In this document: one piece after another, positions 54,795 through 63,250 of the stretch | Layout of the letters: each line of letters starts with the position of its first letter | Position numbering within the stretch: position 1 is the stretch's first letter | Assembly (NCBI GenBank): GCA_964019425.1 | Contig: OZ025832.1 | Location: forward strand, 496,001-560,000 | DNA length: 64,000 nucleotides | Reading direction: 5' to 3' | Origin: Flectonema sp. DT1601 | Taxonomy: Eukaryota > Euglenozoa > Diplonemea > Diplonemida > Diplonemidae | Position numbers and translations under genes: made by a program | Notes under the pieces: model-generated | The model's input: the letters and a program-made list of their open reading frames with translations, nothing else | Database searches by the model: none | Told to the model about the DNA's origin: nothing

Positions 54795-55720
54795 GTTTTG
54801 AAAGTATACTTTTTCCACTTTATATTGAATAATTCAATTAGCGGAGAGATTAGATATTACGGTATGGCGGATGATATTGCTTTTGTGGTTAGTGATGAAG
54901 GGAAAGGTTTTACTTAGCATTTGACAAAAAAAAAAAAGAAAAATGTTTTTCTTTAATGAGATTGAAAAAAAGACCTGAATGAATTTAAATTAAAAGTAAG
55001 TTATGAGTTGGACAAAAAAAAAACAAAACTTTTATTTTATCCCCAACTCTCCAACTACCCCACTACAAAACACTTTTTACTTTTTACTTCAAATTCAACA
55101 AAAAAATATTGTTCCATGTGTTGATAGCGAAAGCTTCTCGGGGTAATCCTTGATAACCAGACTCGATTGGAAACAGCATATCTCGTATATTTCTAGAAGA
55201 GTTAATCTACGTTTATAGGTATCTGAATCTTGTCACATCAAAAGCATGGGGACAATGTACTGCAACTTTGCGTGAGGTGTATGATTTATATATTCGACCT
55301 GTCATAACAAACTCATGTGATGCTTTTTATCCTGAAGTTGGGTGTAAAAAGATTCACATGGACAGGCTTCTCTCTTTACACTTTAGGGGTGCTTGCTATG
55401 ACCTTCTATCACTCACCTTTGAGAAATATCCCATTTATGTTCATCCTCTGGGGAGTTTTTAAAATGATGTCAATGTTTTCAAACCAGAAATTCGTGTTAG
55501 AAAAAAAAAAAAAGATAAAACAAAAAAAAATAAAAAAAAGCCTGTGAAACTGTTCTTAATGAAATAAGAAAAGATTATAAACTAGTCTTAGAGGTACATA
55601 CCGATGGTGTCGTTGTTGAGGCACGCGGTGCTGCTGCTGGTGGTGTACATCGCAGACATCGAGCGAGGAGAAACAATTTCTCACAAAAAATAAGTCATCC
55701 GTATGTAATCTTTTATCATT
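54795..55720 (+). mobile_element. Decayed LINE (non-LTR) reverse transcriptase, with possible RNase H start
   Basis: In broken frames I read the order expected of a LINE RT. ESILFPLYIE (54799) recalls motif B. YYGMADDIAFVVSD (about 54860-54900) matches the catalytic YxDD box with Met in place of Ala and a shifted Tyr. LNEIEKK recalls the segment after it. KLLGVILDNQ (about 55130) and WKQHISYISRRVNLRL are typical of the thumb. VYDLYIRPVITNSCDAFYP (about 55275) and KIHMDRLLSLHFRGAC are typical of the C-terminal RT region of I/Jockey-like or ingi-like LINEs. LEVHTDGVVVEARG (about 55590) could open an RNase H domain. Stops and frame changes are frequent and poly-A tracts interrupt it. It is a dead fragment without 5' part. 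Confidence 0.75.
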
Positions 55721-55819
55721 TTTTCCATTTCATAGTGTAAATACTTCTTTTGTTGGATACAATTCTGGTGTTTGTCTTTGCCTTCAATCTTAACATAATA
55801 TTATACTTCTTTCTCAGGT

Positions 55820-56086
55820 GAATCACTTGCAATAGGGCTTGGCGCTGCTAGCCAGAAAACCCTTTACGAAACACATATAAAACGTTTTTGCTTTTTCGCA
55901 ATCGCATCAGGACCCTACTTAGGGAACCCGGAATCTAAATTCTATATTCGGGAAGAACTGTTAACATGCCACGCGGAACAACAACAAGGATATCAATTTC
56001 TCACAACAGTCGCATCCCCAGCATGGTATCGGAACAAAGAAGGCACACTGCTGTTGAAAAAACGTCTGTACCCAAATACAAAATAA
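55820..56086 (+). pseudogene. 88-codon open stretch without ATG after the LINE relic
   Basis: The open run reads ESLAIGLGAASQKTLYETHI, then IASGPYLGNPESKFYIREEL and YQFLTTVASPAWYRNKEGTL before a stop. A GTATGT donor at 55701, a CTTAAC branch-like site and a TTTCTCAG acceptor at 55817 lie just before it. However, joining the RNase H-like frame to this one across that intron does not keep frame. It could be the distal part of the LINE or an eroded host exon. No family is recognised. Confidence 0.35.
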
Positions 56087-56520
56087 AAGAGGGAGGGGGA
56101 AAAGACTGTCGCGGGATTGTCACGCATGGTGACCAAATGTCGCTCTGCGTTGGTGGGGACCCACTCGACGTCGAGAGTCTGTTTAGTTGATTTAAGACAA
56201 CATGTGAAAGATGCTATTGAGTAGTCAATATCTGTAGTTTGGAGCTGGCGGTTTTTCGAAACCTTTTGTTTAAATCCGGAATATTGAAAAAACTCTGTGC
56301 GGAATTAGGGGTTTTCCCTTTTATTTCTTTTTGTTTTTGCTACAATGAAAAACTTTTTTTAGGTGGTGTACAACAGAGAAAATCAAAGTTCCAGGGACCC
56401 AACGGAGAATTATAAATTATTGCGAAGGGCAGTATTTGGGTTGACTTTCTTTCGAAGCTCGCACTCTTGAATGTACCGCGTCATTTATGATATGCAGTAC
56501 GAGAGAGGACACTTTAGTTA
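56087..56520. other. Spacer before Ub-LRR copy 2
   Basis: It has ordinary complexity, no long homopolymer and no gene. A short open stretch GKDCRGIVTHGDQMSLCVGG ends at 56190. I see nothing recognisable. Confidence 0.4.
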
Positions 56521-57955
56521 TATTGGTAAGCCCCAGGCATGATTCAATATGGGGATCGTATTTATATAATTGTTGCCGCCTGGCGTTTGGAGCACAACAT
56601 CCACACATTCTTTACACAGCAGCCATATATTAACACCCCACAGCAAATAGTAATTCAAAAGAGAAGCAACAATGCAAGTTTTTGTGACGTGTCCGGATTG
56701 GGGACTCCCCGCAGTGACAGTGACGGCTGGTGCTGATTCGGTTGTGATCGACGTGTTGACGGCGGCGGCTGGGGAATGGGATGTCAATCCGGAGGAAGTT
56801 GAACTCTCGTTTGCTGGTGATACCCTTTGCGAAACTGATCGACTGGCAGATCATGGAGTGGTTGCAAACAGCGAGTTGGAAATGTGGACGAAGCAGTTTA
56901 GGATATTCGGTAAAAGCTGGTTTGTTGATGATGCAAAACGGGAGAAGCTGCTTCTTTGGATGAGAGACCACATTACGGAGTACTTATATCTGGACACCCC
57001 GACATTCACAGAAGACGGTTGCCTCACTGTTGACGGTGAGCTGCTTCCTTCAGATGCCAAACAGATTGCTTTCCGCAATTCAAATTCCAACAGCACAGAC
57101 ATCTCACTGGTTACTACTATTGGAGATGAATTCTTGTGTCAATGTTCACAAATTACTATTCTTGACCTTTCTAGTCTTAGTAGTGTCACCACTATTGGTG
57201 ATGGTTTCTTGTTTAACTGTTCACAAATTACTATTCTTGACCTTGCGGGTCTTAGTAGTGTAACCACTATTGGTAATTATTTCTTGTCTTACTGTGAACA
57301 AATTACTATTCTTGACCTTTCAAGTCTTAGTAGTGTCACCACTATTGGTAATAATTTCTTGCGTAATTGTTTAGAAATCACTTCTCTTGACCTTTCCAGT
57401 CTTAGTAGTGTCACCACTATTGGTGATAGTTTCTTGCTTAACTGTTCACAAATTACTATTCTTGACCTTTCAAGTCTTTGTAGTGTCACCACTATTGGTG
57501 AAAGTTTCTTGCTTAACTGTTCACAAATTACTATTCTTGACCTTGCGGGTCTTAGTAGTGTAACCACTATTGGTAATTATTTCTTGTCTAACTGTGAACA
57601 AATTACTATTCTTGACCTTGCGGGTCTTAGTAGTGTCACCACTATTGGTGATTATTTCTTGTCTAACTGTGAACAAATTACTATTCTTGACCTTTCAAGT
57701 CTTGGTAGTGTAACCACTATTGGGAATTATTTCTTATTTTCCTGTTTTCAAATCACTTCTCTTGACCTTTCAGGTCTTAGTAGTGTCACCAACATTGGGA
57801 ATGATTTCTTGTCTCGTTGTTCACAAATTACTTCTCTTGACCTTTCAAGTCTTAGTAGTGTCACCACTATTGGTGATCGTTTCTTGGTTTACTGTAAAGA
57901 AATCACTTCTCTTGACTTTTCAGGTTTTAGTAGTATCACCACTATTGGGAATTAA
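56521..57955 (+). repeat. Duplicated unit, copy 2 (Ub-LRR gene with 5' flank)
   Basis: It is the partner of 52511 onward. It ends inside the eleventh LRR unit, where the sequence jumps at about 57955-57962 to material found 480 bases beyond the end of copy 1. Confidence 0.92.
56672..57955 (+). CDS. Ubiquitin-like domain plus BspA-type LRR protein, copy 2 (truncated end)
   Basis: The 427-residue protein has an N-terminal 140 residues identical to copy 1 except Asn-to-Ile in RDHITEYL. Ten full 25-residue LRR units follow, in a different order and with different variable residues, plus an eleventh unit cut after SITTIGN. The capping segment of copy 1 is missing. The stop comes from the junction sequence rather than a homologous terminator. 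It is either a functional shortened paralogue or a recent pseudogene; the open reading frame over the whole LRR array argues that it is young or still constrained. Confidence 0.82.
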   Translation: MQVFVTCPDWGLPAVTVTAGADSVVIDVLTAAAGEWDVNPEEVELSFAGDTLCETDRLADHGVVANSELEMWTKQFRIFGKSWFVDDAKREKLLLWMRDHITEYLYLDTPTFTEDGCLTVDGELLPSDAKQIAFRNSNSNSTDISLVTTIGDEFLCQCSQITILDLSSLSSVTTIGDGFLFNCSQITILDLAGLSSVTTIGNYFLSYCEQITILDLSSLSSVTTIGNNFLRNCLEITSLDLSSLSSVTTIGDSFLLNCSQITILDLSSLCSVTTIGESFLLNCSQITILDLAGLSSVTTIGNYFLSNCEQITILDLAGLSSVTTIGDYFLSNCEQITILDLSSLGSVTTIGNYFLFSCFQITSLDLSGLSSVTNIGNDFLSRCSQITSLDLSSLSSVTTIGDRFLVYCKEITSLDFSGFSSITTIGN

Positions 57956-57961
57956 TGAGAT

Positions 57962-58061
57962 TCTCCTTCTGCGGTGAAATCCCCTTGGGTAGATAAAGAA
58001 CGTTTCTTTCCTTTAGTGTCATTGTCTTATTTTTATTTGGGAAAAACTATAATTCCACAAA
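57962..58061. repeat. Copy of the post-LRR spacer
   Basis: TCTCCTTCTGCGGTGAAATC and GAACGTTTCTTTCCTTTAGTG correspond to 54529-54601. It marks a deletion junction in copy 2. Confidence 0.85.
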
Positions 58062-58172
58062 AAAGTTTCCGAAATGTCCGATCTCAACATAAAGTTTCCG
58101 AAACGGACAGCTCCACACAAAAATATTTCCGAAACGGACTCCACACGCGAAAGTTTCCGAAATGGACGGCAG
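58062..58172. repeat. 29-30 bp tandem repeat, four units
   Basis: Units share AAAGTTTCCGAAACGGAC followed by CTCCACACxx. The core TCCG-AAA-CGGA is itself a small palindrome. The last unit is shortened. Confidence 0.85.
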
Positions 58173-58579
58173 TTTTTTTTCTTTTATAGCTTACTGCCAG
58201 TGCATTTCCGGGTCGCCCAAAGTCATGGGGATTTTTTTTTCTCCCAAAAAAAAAATTTCCTACATAAGGCAAGGCTATCCGACGAGATGAGTGAAATACA
58301 CCGAACCTGTGCGACCTGGGGCTAGGCCTGACTGTGCCCCTGGATCGGCATAGCTCGGTATAGGGATGGACGAATTTCGGGTAGAGACACTTGTCCCGAC
58401 TTGTCAGCTCATACAACCATGAGAGTTCAGAGTGTATTAAAATACTAGAGGTGCATCACAAGCGTCAGATATGAGACAAGAGAAATCCAACATCATGAAT
58501 CTTTAGAAGAGTGATACAGCTCGGTATGTGTGCAGGGCCGGGTTACCTACGCGGAGACAAGTCTCCGCTACACGTCGTA
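58173..58579. other. Unique spacer with hairpin
   Basis: It has ordinary complexity and no gene. GCGGAGAC-AA-GTCTCCGC at 58551-58568 is a perfect palindrome. No match to the sequence before the LINE fragment of copy 1 was noticed. Confidence 0.5.
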
Positions 58580-58736
58580 TCCATGTGTTGATAGCGAAAG
58601 CTTCTCGGGGTAATCCTTGATAACCAGACTCGATTGGAAACAGCATATCTCGTATATTTCTGGAAGAGTTAATCTACGTTTATAGGTATCTGAATCTTGA
58701 CTCACCTTTGAGAAATATCCCATTTATGTTCATCCT
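58580..58736 (+). mobile_element. LINE RT fragment, second copy with internal deletion
   Basis: 58580-58699 matches 55113-55232 almost base for base. 58700-58736 matches 55411-55447. The intervening 178 bases are missing here. It shows that the LINE remnant was part of the duplicated segment and then shrank. Confidence 0.88.
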
Positions 58737-58772
58737 AGTGCTAACAAACAATAGTTGGTTTAGCGTACGTAA

Positions 58773-58919
58773 CAACAATAAATAAAATACGATCCCCAAC
58801 ATCGACTCGCCATATTATTAGATTCTTACAAAGGTACATGAATACTGTTATACAAGGATTCGTACTCTTCAACTTGGAGGAGTGGTGCTGACAACAGACG
58901 CAATAACATAGTTGATTGC
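58773..58919 (-). repeat. 147-bp inverted repeat, right arm
   Basis: It is the reverse complement of 52351-52497. With the left arm it encloses both Ub-LRR copies and both LINE fragments, a span of about 6.6 kb. Confidence 0.92.
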
Positions 58920-59414
58920 AAAGCAGATTATCGCAACGGGTCTTTCGAGCATCAGTATTATGTCATCACCTGTTGTAATATGGAAATCATTTCAGGGCCA
59001 CCGGAGACATTGAGAAATAGAATTACTACCGAGTTGTCTTTTTTTGAAGAGCACTTCGTCAACTAATTCAAAAAAGGGAAACAAGTGTTTCAACAGAAGT
59101 TGAGTTCCATCCGACATTTTGTAGTCCACCAGCCCTGATGAAGAAATCGTTTACAATTTCACCGAGAAGGAGAAAATGGGGAAATATTATTCTTCTTTTT
59201 CGGCATTTGTATATTGGAAAACACTTCGAATTAAAAGTGTTGTAAACAAACAACAGACTACTTCAATAAACGGGGACGAACTATGTTATTGCGTCCGCTG
59301 TCGACACCAATTATTCATAAATTACGGTTTGCTTTCTTTTGTACATGTGTTATTAGGAATGTAATATTGTATACGTAGCTTCTTTGCGACAGGTATCGGC
59401 CAAATAAAACAAAT
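58920..59414. other. Spacer after the inverted repeat
   Basis: The 48-codon stretch after 58920 reads KADYRNGSFEHQYYVITCCN without ATG and stops at about 59065; it may be a gene remnant. At 59207-59310, TTTGTATATTGGAAA and CTATGTTATTGCGTCCGCTG echo the left flank and start of the inverted repeat at 52330-52390. An acceptor-like TTTGCGACAG ends 22 bases before the next ATG. Confidence 0.45.
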
Positions 59415-59981
59415 ATGGTTGGCATGTACCCAGATTTGGCAAAATGGAGCGCCGAGTCAGAATTTCGGAAGATGAATGCAGCTGTTGAAAGTTTGAAGGA
59501 TTTACATTCAACCAGTCGCTTTAAGTTGAAAACAGCTGTTGATAAGGAAACTGAAAACACTAGCTCGGTAGCAGTGACGCATGTGATGAATCGTAAAGCA
59601 GCTGAGGTAGCAACTCCAACTACGGCATTGTCGGATTTAGGAAGCACTTGTGGAAGGACTTCTATGTCATGGTCGTGCTCAACTGTTGATGAGAAAGTTG
59701 AAATAATTCCAACTAACAACACGACGTTGCCCTATGATGATTATTACAGCTATAAACCTTTTGCAACACCCGTATTGGATGATAGCTATAAACCTTTTGC
59801 GTCTCCAACTGATGATAATTACAAACCCTTTGCTGTAAAGTCTGAACCACCTACTCCTAAACTTGATTTCTCTCCGATTAGGAAGGTTAACCCCGATCTC
59901 AAAAAGCAAATATCCATGTCTCAAAAAAGACGAGCCCGATGGGGGAATCATGCCCCACTTACACATCCTGATGAGTGCTAA
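59415..59981 (+). CDS. Unassigned protein with YKPFA repeats
   Basis: The 188-residue hydrophilic protein begins MVGMYPDLAKWSAESEFRKM. The middle is Ser/Thr-rich. Three spaced motifs occur at about residues 113-142 (SYKPFATP, SYKPFASP, NYKPFAVK). The C terminus is basic (KKQISMSQKRRARWGNHAP). It is probably disordered, with the repeated YKPFA acting as a short linear binding motif; this is inference. No domain is recognised. Whether the duplicated locus upstream affects it is unknown. Confidence 0.7.
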   Translation: MVGMYPDLAKWSAESEFRKMNAAVESLKDLHSTSRFKLKTAVDKETENTSSVAVTHVMNRKAAEVATPTTALSDLGSTCGRTSMSWSCSTVDEKVEIIPTNNTTLPYDDYYSYKPFATPVLDDSYKPFASPTDDNYKPFAVKSEPPTPKLDFSPIRKVNPDLKKQISMSQKRRARWGNHAPLTHPDEC

Positions 59982-62900
59982 GTCAATCAGACATGTTGTG
60001 GCTGACAGTTGTGGCTGCGTCTCCAGTGGGTAGGGTGAATCAGAATAAGCCAAACAACAGAAACAGCGCTCACAGCTATTTCCGCTCGAAATTACTGCAA
60101 AATTGTCAGAGAAAAGACTTCCTTTTTTTTATGTTTGCCGTTATTTGTTATTTTGCAGGATGCGATGATCCAGATCCACACCTTTGCGGATATATCTATC
60201 GCAGGGGTAAAATGAAAATCTTCTCTTTTTTTTAATCTTTTTTTTTTTGCATCGCCAAAATCATGCGTTGAAGAGTGAATTGTTAAAAAAAATATTTTGG
60301 ATTTTAACGATGTTGCTTTTTTCCTTCCTCTTTAAATTGCTTGATTATGTCAAGAAATTATTATTATTTATTCGTTTTTTTTTCTTCTTTTTCCCAAATT
60401 CACTGAGGTTTTGTGTGGTTTCTTCCATCTCATTGCATGAGTTGCCACATCCTCTGTCGGAAGTAGATCTGGAATAGTTTATTCACATAGGAGGAAAGGA
60501 CTGTTTCCGGTCTGTAGGGTTGCTTTCGGGAGGCTAAACTCCTTTTGGTGACTTGATCTTATAGTCGTAGACAGCAATTTTTTATTTAAAGAATTTTTTT
60601 TTGTAATTTTTTTTTATAAAAAAAAAAAAAAACTTTTTTCCCTCCTTTTCAGTATCTCATACGATATATTTTTTTTTGCGTGTATTTTACTTGCTCTCCT
60701 TTTGGTGATAGCCGTGTCCAAACCGAATAGATTTGTATTTTTCTTTTCTTAAGATTGGCTCCATTGTGTGGAATGTATGGGTAAGCACACTGAAGGTTTC
60801 GTCTTCTTTCGTTAAGAAAGATGAGCCTTTCCTCTGCTTTGTCTTCCCTCTTTGTGTTTTTTTTTTTGAAAACCAAAACAATGCAACTGGTTAGTGCTGT
60901 ATTGTGGTTTACGAGTTGTCTCACTCCTTTTTTAAAACAAATCTACTAGGACGATAAAAATGTACGAAATTTTTCGAAAAAAAAAAAAAATGAAAATGCG
61001 CGAATTTTCAAAAGAATTTCGCATGAACGTACGATTTCTGTTTTTTTTTTGTTAAAAAAAAATGGAAGTGTTGAGATTTGTTGTTCCTTTTTTTTTTTTT
61101 TTTTGTTCGGTTTCTTTTTAAATAAAGAACATAATCTAAATTAACAAGTTCCTTCAAGAACGTGTATTTCTTCGTGTTTTCTTTTCACACCACGCGATAA
61201 TAGCAGGTCTGCGATTATCCTGCTGGCGCCTCAAATACGTCTATATAGAATTCTATCAACATATTTGACTGCGTCACTGCTTACTGTCGATTTTGAGCCT
61301 AAACCGTTGATAATAAAACAACTTAACTTTAACTTTAACTTTAACTTTAACTTTTCTTTTTTTTTTTCTTTTCCCCTTTTTTATTATTGCTACAGATGAT
61401 GTCACAACTCATCAAAGTTATTTCACATCATCTGTTTAGCAATTTTTATTGGGCTTACCGTTGTCGATTTTTTTTTTTTTTTTTTTTTTTTTTTCTCGTT
61501 TTCTTTTCTCGTTTATTCTTCTTTAATTCGGTTGTATTAGAAGATTTTTTTTTTTTTCCGCTTATAGAAGGTCCTAATTGCTGTTTCCGTTAATTGGGAA
61601 TCCTAGCAAGGCATCGTTTGGTTGTGAGGTAAAGTCGAACGAGTCTTTTCACTCGGTTGTCCTTTTTGTGAATGTTTGGGAGAGGCTCGCCTAGGCAAGT
61701 ACCTAACAAGAAAAAAAAAAAAAGTAGCGGTTGTCTTACTTTTTGAAATTATAATGTTCTTTGTTTTCTTTTCTTCCCTTTCTTTTTGGTTTGTGTTTTT
61801 TAAAAAAAAAAAAAAAAAAACGAACTTATCCAAGAAATGCAAAAATGGAATAACCTTTGAGTTGAACCCGCTCACAGGATCGATGTTTGCTTTGGTATGA
61901 ACTGAAATATTTCTTTTGCTTATTATAATTTATTAAAAAAAAAGAAAAAAAACACCTCCCTTGTCAAAACCTTTCCTTTAATACTAGGTTGGGGTTTTTT
62001 TTTTTTTTGTTGTTGTTATTCTCGTTGTGTTACGTTATTGACTTGAAAGTGACTTTGATAAGGGTATCACACAATTTTTAAAAAAAAAAAAAAAAAAAAA
62101 AGAGGTCTCTTTCTTCTTTTTTTCTATTACACTCAGTTAGTCATTAGCATTTGTAATTTAATTTTTTTTTTTTTAAACGTTAAAGTGCTGTGAGTTACAT
62201 TCCCTCGGAAGGAATTCATACTGTGCATCGATGAAATGGGAGGGGATGTTAAATAGAACAGTAGAGCAGGGTGTTTTATTAAACATAATTATAGCATAAT
62301 TGAATCTAGAACTATTTAAACCTTCTCTTACTAGTAGCGTTGTGTGGGGGTCTCACATGGCTATTTATTTATTTCTATTACTTTGGTTTTTTTTTTTTTT
62401 TTATAATTTATGGGATTCGAATTATAATGACTGTTAGCTGCGTTGGGGGGGGTCTTGTTCGCTCCCTTTTTTTTTTTTTTGCAATGTGACAAAAGATGTG
62501 TGTAATGTGTCGACTCCTCATTTTTTTTTCCTTTTTTTTTTTTGAATTAGAATTTAGTTCGTTCTTTTTTACATCCCTGGGTCTTATGGTTTAAAAAACA
62601 TAGTCCGATGTAGGCAAACTCTCTACCTTTTTTTTTTTTTTTCTTTTTTCCATTCCTCTTCTTTTTCAAAAAAATAGTAGTAGTCCAGTGGGTGAGTTCA
62701 TTTCATCTTTTTTTTTTTTTTTTTTTTTTTGAGATTTTCGCTATCGGGTGTGTCTGATAATGTCATTTTCGCTATTCGCTAAAGTTGACGCTAAAAGTGA
62801 ATTATTGGACCCCCAAATAGCGAAAATCTCTTTTTTATTTAAAAAAAAAAACTATTTTCATAATTGCATTTCACCGAGAAATGAAGATCTCACTTTTTTT

Positions 62901-63068
62901 TTTTCTTTCTTTTCTTCCTTCTATTTTTTTCATTTTCCTGCACAATTCTTTTTCATTCACCATACCGGTCGCTGCAGTGAAAAATAACAAAAACAATGTG
63001 ATTTTTTTGAAGATGATGTATCATTTTTTCCGTTCTTTTTTTCATCCATACACAGACATGATAATTTA
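59982..63068. other. Intergenic, homopolymer-rich
   Basis: No protein gene is supported. A block at about 61195-61320 with an AGCAGG/CCTGCT hairpin ends in (TTTAAC)n at 61322-61353, like a SINE tail. Many A and T tracts occur elsewhere. Confidence 0.55.
61195..61353 (+). repeat. SINE-like block with (TTTAAC)n tail
   Basis: AGCAGG and CCTGCT form a hairpin near 61203-61223. About five TTTAAC hexamers end the block. No second copy was found in the window. Confidence 0.4.
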
Positions 63069-63249
63069 GGCCGTCTCGGACACTGTCTGCTCGCGCGGAG
63101 CGGTGGGTTTGGGTAGTCATTTGTTCCACGTCTCTTATCGTCTGTGAGAGTCTCACGGTTGCTGATAGCAATCTAACTGGTTACCCTGTTGAGCTTTTTG
63201 ATTTTTGACTTCCTAGGCTTCGTAAATAAATAAAATAAAATAAAAAAAA
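63069..63249 (+). repeat. SINE-like family B, copy 3, abutting a start codon
   Basis: This is the fullest copy. It has the GCCGTCTCGGACACTGTCTG head, GGGTAGTCATTTGTTCCA, the GTGAGAGTCTCAC hairpin, the GTTGCT-GAT-AGCAAT hairpin, CTAGGCTTCGTAAATAAAT and an AAATA/AAAAT tail. The ATG of the M28 gene follows the tail by one base. Confidence 0.75.
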
Positions 63250-63250
63250 G

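Noticed and set aside
53020-57977. Leu/Val-rich alternative frames across the LRR arrays
   Set aside because: They are the regular 75-bp LRR repeat read in other frames; the ubiquitin-like start and conserved LRR consensus fix the true frame.
58062-58172. CRISPR-like array
   Set aside because: Units are contiguous 29-30 bp tandem copies without unique spacers, in a eukaryotic context.
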